Both the position numbers and the translations under genes were made by a program. Shown here in pieces: positions 53,001 through 63,364 of a stretch of DNA of 64,000 nt. This DNA is from Neospora caninum Liverpool. Its lineage: Eukaryota > Apicomplexa > Conoidasida > Eucoccidiorida > Sarcocystidae. Position 1 is the first letter of the stretch. Every line of letters starts with the position of its first letter. The DNA lies in contig NC_018396.1 in assembly GCF_000208865.1 (NCBI RefSeq), forward strand, positions 186,001 through 250,000, read 5' to 3'. The notes under the pieces are model-generated. The model searched no databases. It was not told the origin of the DNA and saw nothing but the letters and a program-made list of their open reading frames with translations.

Positions 53001-55218
53001 TGCCTCCACGCGCTGTCTCTGGTCCCGGTGTGCGAGCCTGCGGAGAACGCTGCGGCCGCGACTCACTGGGATCTCGCAGCCAGGGGACCTGTGCAGGAGC
53101 GTCTGTTTGAATTTCTGGCTGGAGTCGCAACAGGTTCGGAAGAAGACACGACCGACACGGAAGGCGAGTGCAGCGCTTCGGGCAGAACGGGCGGACAGGC
53201 CGAAAAAGAAAAGCAAGGCCGTTCAAACACCGAGCACAGACCCCTCGCACGCCTTGGGAATGGGAGCGGAGCGTGCACGTCTGGGAAGAAGGAGGCAGAG
53301 GCGGCGGAAGTGCAAGACCACTGGATCGTCCTGGGGAAGTAAGTCAAACTCCAGCTCTACCCCGCAAAAACCGTAGGCGCGTTGTTGTTCGAACCTAAGG
53401 TGAAACGGAACAAGCTGGTACTCACCACGACGTCTGGACCGCAACTTTTCCGTGCACGTGCTGGCTGTCAGTGAAAACCCCCAAGTACGTTTCTGACCTT
53501 CGCGACGGTTCTCGAGAGCCTGGGGCCGCGTTGGCGACTCCTCGTGACTTCCCTGTACGCAGACGGGTTTTGGCATTGCCCGGAACACGACGCGGGGACT
53601 CTTGGAAAACCCGCAGTTCGGTCGTTTATCCTTCATCCCTCGCTCCGCACGTTGTGGGTTTGGGTTTGCCTTCGCCTATCCTGCGCAGGTTGGTTTGGGC
53701 TCCGCCGTTCAACCCCCCGGTCCCACAAGATGGCCGCAGATATTCTTCGCTTTTCTCCCTGGAGAAGGCGAGAGGCTGCCTCCCAAGCAGCTCTCAGGCG
53801 GGGGGCGGAGGGACTCCGAGGACGTCGATCAGCGCGACACGGACGCCGCGCAGACGAAGCAAGCAGGAAATCCTCCAAAGGCTCGAAGAGAGTCAGAAAG
53901 GAGACACGTGCCTACGCGATCTAACTGTCGAGGGAGGCAGTCGTTCCTCGTCCGTCCGCGAGGACAGCCTACAAGATAGTTTTTCTTCAGCCCTCAACTC
54001 GCAAGACTTGCCGTACACTGGAGGTCCCCCGAGGAAAGCTCTGGCGCGAATCGAGGAAACCGCGTGGACCCTCTCGGACGAGTCCCTTCGGCCGTCGTAC
54101 GCGTGCTTTGGCAGCCAACATTGGTCTATCTTGGAGATGGTGAGAATGAGGCGCTCGGTGCGTCTCTTACGGAAACAAAAAGCGACAAGATACATTCGGC
54201 AAAGAGACTGCAAGCTGCCGGGAATCGTTGCTAGAGCATGAGTACAGATTGGTGTATGACAATCGGGGGGCACCCGTGTCTCGTCAGGACACTTCTACTG
54301 TGCTGCCGCTTTTGACAGAAAGCGCGAGGGGGTGTGCATGGCGGTTGCAACACCCTAGCGTTGCCACTGTCTTGTGCTGTGCGTTTAGATTTCCAAGTTG
54401 CCGAACTCAGTTGCTGTTCGCATCAGCGGTTTGATATCGCACCTTCAGTCTATCAAGTAAGTCTCGGCAATGATGGCGCGGATCTCTGAAAAGGCCAGGA
54501 AAACCGCCGCGTACGTGTACCAGGAAAAGGGTGGTATGTGCCTTTCTGTGGAAGGAGATATGCCGCGGACGATAGTTCTCGTGCCGTACGCGGGTCTGAC
54601 GAAAACCGCAGTGTACCTGCCGTACCTCCAGCATAATGAGTCACCGATCTGCGCAAGCTGGGCTTGTTGGAGTCAAAGCGCGCTCGCGAGTGGTTGGAGG
54701 CACGTGCTTTTCAGTACCGTACTCAGTAGTGCCTGTTTTGTCTCTTCACATCGTCGTATTTCAAGTTGCGGTGCACAGCGGGCCCCCAATGGCTCCTTGG
54801 GTTGTCGCTGCGTTGTGTTCTCTGCCCACAGACAGAGGAACCCCTCGCTTTTTCTATCGGTTGAGCTTTGGTGGCGAGTGGAGCAACTGATGTGCCTTTA
54901 CTGCTTCTCTGCTCACCTAAGGTAAGCGATTTTTTCGTGGGAATTCAGAACGGGCTTCTTTGTGAAGTGCGTGTTGCCGCACCTTTCTTTATTCAGGCAG
55001 ACTCGACGGCCCTACTCGCGCACATCTGTTATTCCGTTTTGTTTGTTAGGCGATTCGTTGCGTCACTTTTCGGCGAGACGTTGAACGATCCCACCGCTCT
55101 GTCGTATCTCGACGCCTTGGCAGAACATGTGTCGCAGCTGCAAGGAGATGGCTGCCACGACGTGGACGGCATGGCTAGGAACCGAACCGGGAGTATTTTG
55201 CTTTGTGGTGACTTGTAA
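38099..55218 (+). CDS. Giant Rictor/Pianissimo-like protein (TORC2 subunit), about 4,701 aa, 10 exons
   Basis: Exons 38099-38861, 39041-39073, 39193-45173, 45540-46024, 46514-49244, 49670-51992, 52237-53338, 53689-54139, 54389-54456 and 55050-55218 total 14,106 nt and keep phase throughout. Rictor is the scaffold that defines TOR complex 2. Conserved helical-repeat blocks appear in Rictor order: TLRLLLVHPEPHCRVLAIEA with EREAALTFVRVW; RVACLETVLGFGLLCP; LRLYRRWILVSSALLC; RTEAAHLLYALVHTV; DWQLISRLLFGP at 46024/46514; IVGTFSASLEGV with ARRVLSRILSRG; LLRSEAIRIVTIVC; LALSHSGCRVLLNH at 51992/52237; AAIWSVCQMASTSLGNEYLL with CIRSTCLHALSLVPV...HWDLA (RICTOR_V-like); and a C-terminal SVAVRISGLI plus RFVASLFGETLND. 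Long Ser/Gly/Arg-rich insertions make it nearly three times the human length. Exons 1-2 are uncertain: exon 1 has a hydrophobic segment (TAAVVTVSTTALSSLGAGAV) and might be a separate gene. Confidence 0.82.
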
Positions 55219-57881
55219 TTTTCCGGGTTTTCCACCAGTCAGTGATAAAGACCCCCACGCAGAGGTCTTTTCCAAGGATCTAAATCTCGACGGTGAATAA
55301 TCAACAAAGAATCACTCTGTTTCCGTTATCGGAAAAATAAAACTTCTGTATCGATGTGCCCCGAAGCGAAACGGGCACCAGAAGTTTTGCTGAATGTCCG
55401 TGTCGGTCGGTTCTGTGCACACTTTCCCCGTTCTGTGTGTCTCCATGATATTGCGCCAATCGCTGGGTTGTCTCACTGTCGCCAGACCCGCTGGGTTGTC
55501 TCACTGTCGCCAGACCCGCTGGGTCCATGCGACTGGTAGCCGCAGAAGCTCGGCACACGCAGCATGCAGTGAGCACGTCTCCGTCACGCGTGTCGTAATC
55601 CACTGCGTAGGAGAAGCAAAGCAACATTCCCCGATATGTCGCGAGTCTGAGGATGATTCGTTCCGTATCGTGTGGGACGGACCCAGCAGCAGTGAGGAGA
55701 GGGATACGTGAAAAAGCCGTCTCAGAATTGGCGAGTCCCATGGGCGGAACAGAGCTTTTTTTGCACGTAGGCCGTCGGTACAGGGAGAAGCACGGGGAAT
55801 GCAGGCGACTGTTTCATGCAGGTCGTCAGCGCTTAAACATTTTTTTACTGAAGTCTTCACCCACCATCGGACGACACTTTACGCTGAACGCTGCCTGCAG
55901 CAGCTCTTGTGTGCGGAAGCCGTGGAGGTCCCGAGAACGGTGCACGGGTCCGCGTGTGTCAGATGGAAGAAAGCCTTTGCTTCCGACAGGCGCAGAACCG
56001 GAGACACGGGTATTTCTCGACCCCCCATAATTAGGTAGTTTGTGCAAACCTAGGAAGCCGCAATTTTCCTCATACACAGAGTGCAGACTCGCGCATTTCA
56101 CAGCGAACGACTCGGCTGCCCAAACATGAACGCCATGATTGCACCAGGGGTTCCCCCTCGTCGCCAGATATTTCCCTGTTCCAACTAAACACACTTCTCG
56201 CCCACCCCTTTACGTATCTCCGGCCGTTTTGATAGCATGCAATATCTGTTGCTGATGGCAGCTCGTCCCGACATTTGCGGCATGGGACGAGCAGGTTTAG
56301 CCACCAGGGTGCGATGCTAGGGACGTCTTTTCCACAGGGTTCGGGTGCACTTGTATTGTTGGAGAAGACAATTTCGTACGCCTCTCAGTAGCAGAACACT
56401 GTGGTCAGCGCCGCGACAGCGCTCACATCGGATGTGGCGGCGGTCCCTTAAAAAAGAGAGCAAATGGTTGGGGCATGAAAGATCTGAACCGTGTTCCCGG
56501 ACTGTGTGATGGAGTTGCGGCACATTTGATACGGTACGGTGGACGCGGTCGCCGAAATTGACTAAAAGACAACGTTGACACTACACCGCCGATTTTCAGA
56601 AATAAAAAGTGACACGAGAAGTGGCAACGCGGTTGAGCAGCACCATCTACTGGAAATCCGTCCAGCTACCGGAAGTTCCTCTCAAGCGCATGGCGTTGCC
56701 ACAAGGCCGCAATAGCCCTACGCCCACATCTAGATACCTCAATCGTTTGCCCTCGTAACTCGATTCAGCTAAAGTTGTGCTTTTTGAGTTTATACTTATT
56801 CTCAAGAAAAAATGCCGAAAAACCGTGGATTGCGGCAGGTGTTCCATGACCACAGGGTGTCACTCTGACGATTCTTCAGTCACCGTTCTTCGAAATGGCT
56901 CCATTGGGGGAGCCCTCACTTACGCAGCACGTAGACGTAACCCTCTGAATGACTCCTCGAGAGTCAGCCGGTTTCAGAGAGCCTCCCGCCTCGTGTGAGA
57001 CGAGCAGTTTTTCGCTTCTTCGTTGGAAGAGCGACGTGGCTGTCCTCTACGACTTCTTCGCGATCTTGTCAGGCACATTTTCGGGCTCACGCCGGCGCCT
57101 CGCACATTTTTTGGCGTTTCATTTTCCTACCCCTACAAGACCCAGGCGGTTTTACCAGTGTGGCATCAATACTAGAAAAGCCAGGACACCTGCGCACGTG
57201 GCTAGAGAGGCGGTGCCTCGGAGCAGCGGCTCGCTGTGCTTCGTCAGTTCACAGAATGAACATTCGCCTTCGTGGTCCGATTTGCACTCCATTCAGGCAC
57301 AGACTAGCGAAGTGTCAAGAGGTTCAACGAGATGGCCGGTGCACCGCGGCACACCGGTTGTACCCATGCTTGCCTCCCGACTCAAAAGTGTTGCACGACC
57401 CGCCGCATGCTAGCGGGTGACACGACAGTCGGCAGTACTGGCGTTTCTGGAAAGTCGTACCAGCTTGAAGGACAGCAAGTATTTTTTTGTATAGTTGATT
57501 GTTTGACAAATTCATGCACATGTGTCCTAGCTGGCAGTAGTCGACGTAGCGTGTTTTGCTTCTTGCCGTTGTCAAGTGTCTGTACGGTTCAGGCAAGGTC
57601 TCTCTGGTCACTGAGTGCACCATTCCCCCGTTCGTGTTCGATGGTGGAAATTGCTATCCATTTTTCGTGCTTACGCGTTCAAATGAATTAGAACTGTATA
57701 GATGAAGACGGCCGTTCAACGGCTACCAAGTCGTCATTCCACCGAGGGGCCTTGCATTGTACCCAGCTGACCCCCGAGGCCGTAACGGAAAATGAAAAAA
57801 TCCTATCGCAGAAGGTCGAGGTGGAGATAGCCTCATTTCCCAGAACGGATCCCCGAATTACCTTTTCAGTTCTCGAAGGCA
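55219..57881. other. Intergenic region between Rictor-like and F-box genes
   Basis: About 2.7 kb. It contains a 28-bp tandem duplication (55463-55518), annotated separately. An ATG-started 79-codon plus-strand frame at 55799-56038 (ALKHFFTEVFTHHRTTLYAE; GSACVRWKKAFASD) has some coding character but no partner exon or motif. A CTTTTCAG acceptor 16 bases before the F-box ATG hints at a non-coding or extra 5' exon within this stretch. Confidence 0.4.
55463..55524. repeat. Tandem duplication of a 28-bp unit
   Basis: The unit beginning CTGGGTTGTCTCACTGTCGC occurs at 55463-55490 and again, identically, at 55491-55518, followed by a 6-base partial copy. It lies in non-coding DNA downstream of the Rictor-like gene. 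Identity of the copies suggests a recent duplication, useful as a strain marker. Confidence 0.9.
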
Positions 57882-60800
57882 ATGGCGCAAGGCGTCAATG
57901 AGCGAATTCCCTGTGAAACCAGCCCGCCTGCTCCGGCAACTCGCTGTGAGCACTGCCACACTGCGGCTCAACTGCAGACACTGGAACCTTTGTGTTTTGA
58001 CCACCTTCTTTCTTTCCTGGACCTTCGTGACTTCTGCGCGCTTTCTTCGGTGTCTCGGTCGCTCCGGGCCACTCTCCTGACCGATCTGTCAAGGGCAGGG
58101 CGGTGCGTTTCGTGCCTCGCAGTCCATTGTCTCTGCGATACGCCGGTTCACCCACCTCTCGGCGTCTTGCGCCATGCGCGGTCCCTCGATTCGGTACTGC
58201 CTCTTTCCGTCGGAAGCACCACCTTGAAAAGCGACACGGTATTGCTTCCCGAGAATACGAGAGGGGAGACCTACCTCGTCGATCCGACGCTCCCATCCTA
58301 TCGTCTGCCGGAACGTTTTTTGCCACACGATGAGGGATCCTCTTTCACAATTGAAAGCGGCGCTTCCTTCTGCCGTGCCGCCCCTACACAAGGCAACTGT
58401 GGGTCGGACAAAAACGCGGAAGTTCTCTCGGTTCCGGAGTGTCGACCATTAGGGCCTCGGACTCTGACTGCTCCGAGCTCCGCACCGCCGCAGGGTATCA
58501 CCATTTGCTCTAAGCCAGTCGGTGGAAGTGTCGAGGAAGGAAGCGGCGAGGGCCGTTTCTCAGGTGGGTGCGTAGGAGGTCCAGGTGAGTCTTCTCCAGC
58601 TCCGCTGGTGGCGCCCTGTGAGGTGCCGGAAGCGACGGTGGATCCTTCCAGAAGCCGCATTCTCAGTGATACGCAGGCCGCTCCTCTGCACGGCTGGTGG
58701 AGTTTTTCTGACGAAGCATCCGGGTGCTCCCAACTGTGCGCAGTTCCCCTCTGGAAGGCGTTCCTTCTCGTTGCCAAGGGCCTTTCTGTCCTGCGTGTGG
58801 GTCCCCCGGCTTTTGGAGCTGTGCCTCTGGCTCTGTGGGGACACCTGCTGAGAGAAAACGCGGCGACTCTGCGAGAAATTTCAGTCTCCAGCACGCTGCG
58901 GTGGGAGTCTCGACGGCAGCAGCAGCGCCGGCAGCGGGCGTTGCTGGATCTTCTGTGCCGTCTCGAAAGCCCATCCAGCGACATCCAGGCGGCTCTCGCT
59001 TCGGCGTCCCGGTTTCTCCCCCCAATTCCCTCGCGCCCGGATTCCCCACCTTCTTCGCTTTTCCCAAAGGGCCGTCCCCCTCGATCGGAACACAGCGAGT
59101 GCACCGGGGGCGAGCAAGAGACTGGGCGGTGCGTGTCGCACTCGGCGGCTATCCAGGCTTGTCGCAGTCTCTCTAGGCCTTGTGAGGACATCCTCCTCCC
59201 GGCGCTGAAGAGCCTGGCGATCGCGTGGGGGCCTTGTAGTGGACTTCTCCAGCTCTTCAGGCGGTACACATGCCGACAATGTGAAGAGCTGCAGCTGGTG
59301 GTGGCGGACATGCCGACGGCGACTTGCTGGAGTGACGCTGTGGAGAGTGTCCTGGACCGGGTCGGAAATGGGGGGAAACTCCGTCGCTTTCGCTTCGCCG
59401 TCGCTCCCAAAGGCTTCGTCCAGGAGCGCAGTCTGATCTGTTGGCTCTTGCCGTCTGCCGAGGACGCCGATGGACGCATTGACTCGCGCCGGCACCCGCC
59501 AGAGGTCCCCAACGCCTCGTGGCTAGCCGCGCTCGAGGAGCTGTCCATCGACACAGACGACCCGTGGCTTCTGCCCAAGGCTGCTCAGCTGATTGCAGCC
59601 GTCACGCGGCCCTCCGGACAGCCTGCCGGCCTTGCAGGCCCCCGTCCGCCGGGGGGAACCGGACCAGCGCCTCGAGGAGAGGGAGCAGCGCCGTCTGGGG
59701 ATCCGAGGGAGACGCTGTGGGGAAGCATGGGGACTCCGGATGGGGTAACGGCCAGGCGAGGTCTGAGGAATGTCTCGGAAATCTCCGAGTCGGGTGCCGG
59801 CGCGGAAAGATTGGGAGGCGGCGTCTGTTCTGCCGCGGTGACCGGTAACGCTGCAACCTCCAAGGGCAGGCGCGTGCGCCATAGATCGTGCGGCCTTCTG
59901 GAACGGCGACAGGTGCGAGGAAAGAGTGACGGCCAGGAAGCAGAGAGGAGCCCCCATGCCGACGCGCACCAGGCGGCTCAGCGACGCCTCTCTGGGGTCG
60001 AAACTAGATCAGAAAGTCCAGGAGCCGCAGCGTGTGCATTTCGTCAGACGCCGTGCGGAAGAGTGGAGCATCTGGACAGTGGCAGAGACGAGACAGGCCC
60101 GCAGACCGTCTCTCGAGCCAGTGGTGAGGAAGGGCGTTCCGCCGTGTCTCTGCAAAATAGTCGGCCTGTGTCCAGGACACTTCGAGACGTCGACGATGAA
60201 GTTCGCTCGGAAATGTCCAGCTCTTGCGTTCTCCGATTCCCCTCTCTGCGGGTTTGCAGCTTCCGCTGCGGATCCGTGCCTGCGGCCGGGGCCGGCTGCT
60301 TCTCGTGGGACTCGGTCGAGTCGCTCTTGGCATCTGCCCCGGCTGGCTGCGCCCTCCGGTTTCACGGGGATATACTTTTCACCACGTGCTCGTATGGACC
60401 GTGTCGTTTTCTTGCTTCTTCGGTCTCGCCGTCTCGCTCTCCCGTGGGCCCAACAGTCAATCCTGCAGAGCACGAGAGGCGATCCAGTTGTTCGCGAGGA
60501 AGAGTAAACTCGTCGCGAACCGTGGCAGGTCGAGACAGTGCACGGCCCTCTTCCCCTCCACATTGGGAACCGTTTCTCGACGCTTCCCTGCCGGCGCAGA
60601 GATCCGCGTCAACTCGACAGGGTTTGCTGTGTGCACCGCCACGCCGCGAAGAGCACCCGAGACAGCGACAGTTATTCCCTGGCTGCCGCGTGGCCGATCG
60701 TCGGCCGCAGATCTGCGTGAAAAGTGCAACGGTCGTGCTGCAGGAGATTCGCGGTGAAGCTTCGTTGGATTCCCTTCTGTCGCCAGCGTTTCACGCGCCG

Positions 60801-63107
60801 TTGAGGCTCTGTTGCGTGCGCCGCAAGGCCGCTACTGCCAGTGGGCGGGACACAAAGAGAATCGAAAGGCGTTCAGCGAGCCGTGTGCATTGCGTGCGGG
60901 GCGACCAAACGCGACGGGAGTCGCAAGGATGTACACAAGGAGAAACGCCAGCAGGCGGGTGTAGAGATGTTCGATTTCGAGCGCACTTGGAAGTTCCTTT
61001 TCTCCCCAAGTCGAGCGGATGGGGCAGCCAGGTTGCGGACGCGAGCAGCCATCGGCGGTGTGCATATGCTCAGACGACGAAAGCGTGGTGCGGTTCTGGA
61101 AACGTTTCCTGTCCCCCGGAACCGAGTTTGCTCCCAACAGGGCGTGCGCTGTTTGGCTCGGAGTCGGGGAAAGGTTTCCGTCCAAAACTCCTGTTTCCAG
61201 CTGTTCAAGTCCAACTGGCCAGTCCCGTCGAGGCGGGTCCGAGTCTGTCTCCTTCGCGTCCAGAGACGTCTCCGTCTCAGTCAGCGGAACTCGAGGACGC
61301 GTACGTGGAAGGCGGTGGTGAGCAGCCTCTCAGGAAGAGCACTCAGGTGCCTGCGTGGCCTGGAGCTGACGGGCTTGGCGCCACAGTTTCACGGCTTGAA
61401 GAGAAGCACAGCCAGCGCCGACCCCGGCAGCACAGACTTCCTGAGTGGCGTCTGTGGTGTGCAGAGTACCTCTCAGGTATCCTGGACGAGCTGCCAGGGT
61501 ATTGCCTGTTTTTCCCTCCGGTAGCGCCTTTCCCCACTGGTGCGGCGCACGGGTGTGGGGCCCTGGATGCGGCGCCTCGTTCTGAGAATGATGCATGCGT
61601 GGGAGCGCATTCGGACGTGCGAGGAGCGCATTCGGACGTGCGAGGAGCGACGGCCAGAGACCAGGGTGGGGCCTTACGAGGTAGGCATGACAGCCCCTTC
61701 GACAGAGAGCCATCAGGACGCGCGAAAACCGGCTGGCAGTGCTGTTGCGTGTTCAGTCAAGGAGAGCGCGGAGACGAGCGAGGGACCGAAGGGAGCAGAT
61801 GTGTTTTCACTTTGCACCGCAGAGGAAGCAGAGGGGAGAGACGGTCAGAGAGGAGTCGGAACCCGATCGTGGGAAGCGAAAACGGACGGACCTGGGCAAC
61901 GTGGCCTCTCGAAGGAGAAGGCGATCGCCAGCCCAGTGGAGGGCTTGGCGAACCATTCCGTGTCTCCATTTCTGAGATTGGCGACAGTCAACCTGACAGC
62001 GTAGCTCTACTCACTGCTCTCTGCTTAGATGCGGAATCACGGCAACGGTTTCGAGGCATAGCCCTAGAGTGCATTTTCTCAGCTGCACAGCCTGCAGCCT
62101 CCAGTGCCGATAGATCTGCACGAGCTTCAGACATCTCATGTGTAGAGATAGCAGCGGAGTGTCTGGCACCGGTGCAAATGCTGCTGGAACGTTTGCCGGA
62201 TTCCCTGCGCCCTCCCCTAGAGATCCTTCGCCTATTCGTAGACGCGACCGCGACGGAAGACGCTGTGGTAGCGAACCCGAGAAGCTGTATAAGCGGCCCG
62301 ATTCGTACCGTGTCGCCGACTTCTCTTGACGGCTATCGTATTCCCGCAGATGTGTGCGTCGCCCAGCAGGAGAAAGAGGACGGGTCAGTATCCTTGCCAG
62401 CACGACTTATTGAGAGGAGGGCGACTGAGGGCGAACATGACAACTTCAAGAAACCGCCCGCGAGCGGCTGTGTTGCCAGTCAGGCATATGACCCAGACGG
62501 CGCAAGAGGCGGGAGAGAAGTCCATGCCCCGGGGAGCAGATCTGCACGGTCGGTGCCTGAAGGTGGGGAGGACGACCACAGTGCACAGGGTAAAACAGTC
62601 ACCTCGCACAGTCGGAGGGCCGTTGAAGATGGTCGAGGAAAAAGACAACAGCTTTCCAAGAAGGCCGTTCTCGAGGCCTGTCGTAGGAGCGAAGACCTCT
62701 CTCTGTCGGATGCAGCCACCTGCCGAGACTGTTTCTCCCTGGCCAGGACTACTTGTGTGCAGGCCGATGAGTCTACTGCTTTATTATTCCCGTGTGCCGA
62801 CACGGCCGGAAAAGGATACGGAAGTCTCGTATCTCTCCTCTTCGCATTGCGTCGGGTGTACACGGACCTCAACCGCGTCGAGGTTCGCGTCCTACGGGGT
62901 GACCCCCCCGGGACAAAATTCGCTGCGTGGAAACTCGCGACAGTGGAAGGAACTGAGGCAAGCGACTGCTGGTCCTGCCTTGTGTCCAACAGTGCGCGTT
63001 TGCGGGCTCTTCACCAGGTGCTAGTCTTCTTTCAGTTCTACCCTGCTTGTGTGTGGCACGGCCAGTACGTCTTTGAAACATTCGTTGCCTACGTAAGAGA
63101 CGGGTAA
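57882..63107 (+). CDS. F-box protein, 1741 aa, single open frame
   Basis: A continuous frame from ATG 57882 (GGCAATGGCG) to TAA 63105. Residues about 33-68 match an F-box (LEPLCFDHLLSFLDLRDFCA, then LSSVSRSLRATLL): helix, Asp-Leu pair, and the basic SxxLR close. F-box proteins bind Skp1 and bring substrates to SCF ubiquitin ligases. Cysteine pairs flank it (CEHC at about 22-25; CVSC and HCLC just after), which may bind zinc. Scattered Leu-rich helical stretches occur near 285-350, 435-475 and 570-600. The middle is long, Ser/Arg/Gly-rich and probably disordered, with a 7-residue tandem repeat. The C-terminal 90 residues are ordered again (SLLFALRRVYTDLNRVEVRV; LHQVLVFFQFYPACVW). Introns inside the low-complexity part cannot be excluded. 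An acceptor just upstream of the ATG may mark an extra 5' exon. Confidence 0.72.
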   Translation: MAQGVNERIPCETSPPAPATRCEHCHTAAQLQTLEPLCFDHLLSFLDLRDFCALSSVSRSLRATLLTDLSRAGRCVSCLAVHCLCDTPVHPPLGVLRHARSLDSVLPLSVGSTTLKSDTVLLPENTRGETYLVDPTLPSYRLPERFLPHDEGSSFTIESGASFCRAAPTQGNCGSDKNAEVLSVPECRPLGPRTLTAPSSAPPQGITICSKPVGGSVEEGSGEGRFSGGCVGGPGESSPAPLVAPCEVPEATVDPSRSRILSDTQAAPLHGWWSFSDEASGCSQLCAVPLWKAFLLVAKGLSVLRVGPPAFGAVPLALWGHLLRENAATLREISVSSTLRWESRRQQQRRQRALLDLLCRLESPSSDIQAALASASRFLPPIPSRPDSPPSSLFPKGRPPRSEHSECTGGEQETGRCVSHSAAIQACRSLSRPCEDILLPALKSLAIAWGPCSGLLQLFRRYTCRQCEELQLVVADMPTATCWSDAVESVLDRVGNGGKLRRFRFAVAPKGFVQERSLICWLLPSAEDADGRIDSRRHPPEVPNASWLAALEELSIDTDDPWLLPKAAQLIAAVTRPSGQPAGLAGPRPPGGTGPAPRGEGAAPSGDPRETLWGSMGTPDGVTARRGLRNVSEISESGAGAERLGGGVCSAAVTGNAATSKGRRVRHRSCGLLERRQVRGKSDGQEAERSPHADAHQAAQRRLSGVETRSESPGAAACAFRQTPCGRVEHLDSGRDETGPQTVSRASGEEGRSAVSLQNSRPVSRTLRDVDDEVRSEMSSSCVLRFPSLRVCSFRCGSVPAAGAGCFSWDSVESLLASAPAGCALRFHGDILFTTCSYGPCRFLASSVSPSRSPVGPTVNPAEHERRSSCSRGRVNSSRTVAGRDSARPSSPPHWEPFLDASLPAQRSASTRQGLLCAPPRREEHPRQRQLFPGCRVADRRPQICVKSATVVLQEIRGEASLDSLLSPAFHAPLRLCCVRRKAATASGRDTKRIERRSASRVHCVRGDQTRRESQGCTQGETPAGGCRDVRFRAHLEVPFLPKSSGWGSQVADASSHRRCAYAQTTKAWCGSGNVSCPPEPSLLPTGRALFGSESGKGFRPKLLFPAVQVQLASPVEAGPSLSPSRPETSPSQSAELEDAYVEGGGEQPLRKSTQVPAWPGADGLGATVSRLEEKHSQRRPRQHRLPEWRLWCAEYLSGILDELPGYCLFFPPVAPFPTGAAHGCGALDAAPRSENDACVGAHSDVRGAHSDVRGATARDQGGALRGRHDSPFDREPSGRAKTGWQCCCVFSQGERGDERGTEGSRCVFTLHRRGSRGERRSERSRNPIVGSENGRTWATWPLEGEGDRQPSGGLGEPFRVSISEIGDSQPDSVALLTALCLDAESRQRFRGIALECIFSAAQPAASSADRSARASDISCVEIAAECLAPVQMLLERLPDSLRPPLEILRLFVDATATEDAVVANPRSCISGPIRTVSPTSLDGYRIPADVCVAQQEKEDGSVSLPARLIERRATEGEHDNFKKPPASGCVASQAYDPDGARGGREVHAPGSRSARSVPEGGEDDHSAQGKTVTSHSRRAVEDGRGKRQQLSKKAVLEACRRSEDLSLSDAATCRDCFSLARTTCVQADESTALLFPCADTAGKGYGSLVSLLFALRRVYTDLNRVEVRVLRGDPPGTKFAAWKLATVEGTEASDCWSCLVSNSARLRALHQVLVFFQFYPACVWHGQYVFETFVAYVRDG
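61603..61648 (+). repeat. 21-bp in-frame tandem repeat in the F-box gene
   Basis: Two identical 21-bp units (61603-61623 and 61624-61644) plus a 5-base partial encode GAHSDVR twice. The repeat lies in the disordered middle of the protein and looks recent. The in-frame length of seven codons suits a coding region. Confidence 0.9.
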
Positions 63108-63364
63108 CAAGTCTTTGCCTGCAAAGGCGACAGCAGGCATTTTTGCCACTTAACTGTATCGGTTTGGACGTCATCGTCTCTAGGGAAGGGCAGAAACGCC
63201 GGGAATCAGTTTTGTAACGTGGGAATCCGTCTGGGAAGCGCCGCAGGTTTATGCACAACTGGGGACAGCCCCAACTTAACCGGGGGACGAGTAAATACTC
63301 GTGGCGAACTGTATTTTTCTCCCATTTTCCGCTTGCCTGCAACTGGTGTCGGCGGTTCACTTTT

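Noticed and set aside
53380..53400. GTTCGAACC tract suggesting a tRNA T-loop
   Set aside because: No matching acceptor stem, anticodon stem or A box nearby on either strand; it is in an intron of the Rictor-like gene.
55029..55235. Minus-strand frame over the end of the Rictor-like gene
   Set aside because: Antisense to the final exon that encodes the conserved RFVASLF block.
58298..59578. 426-codon minus-strand frame inside the F-box gene
   Set aside because: Arg/Ser-rich antisense shadow caused by GC-biased third positions. The sense frame carries the F-box and spans 5.2 kb.
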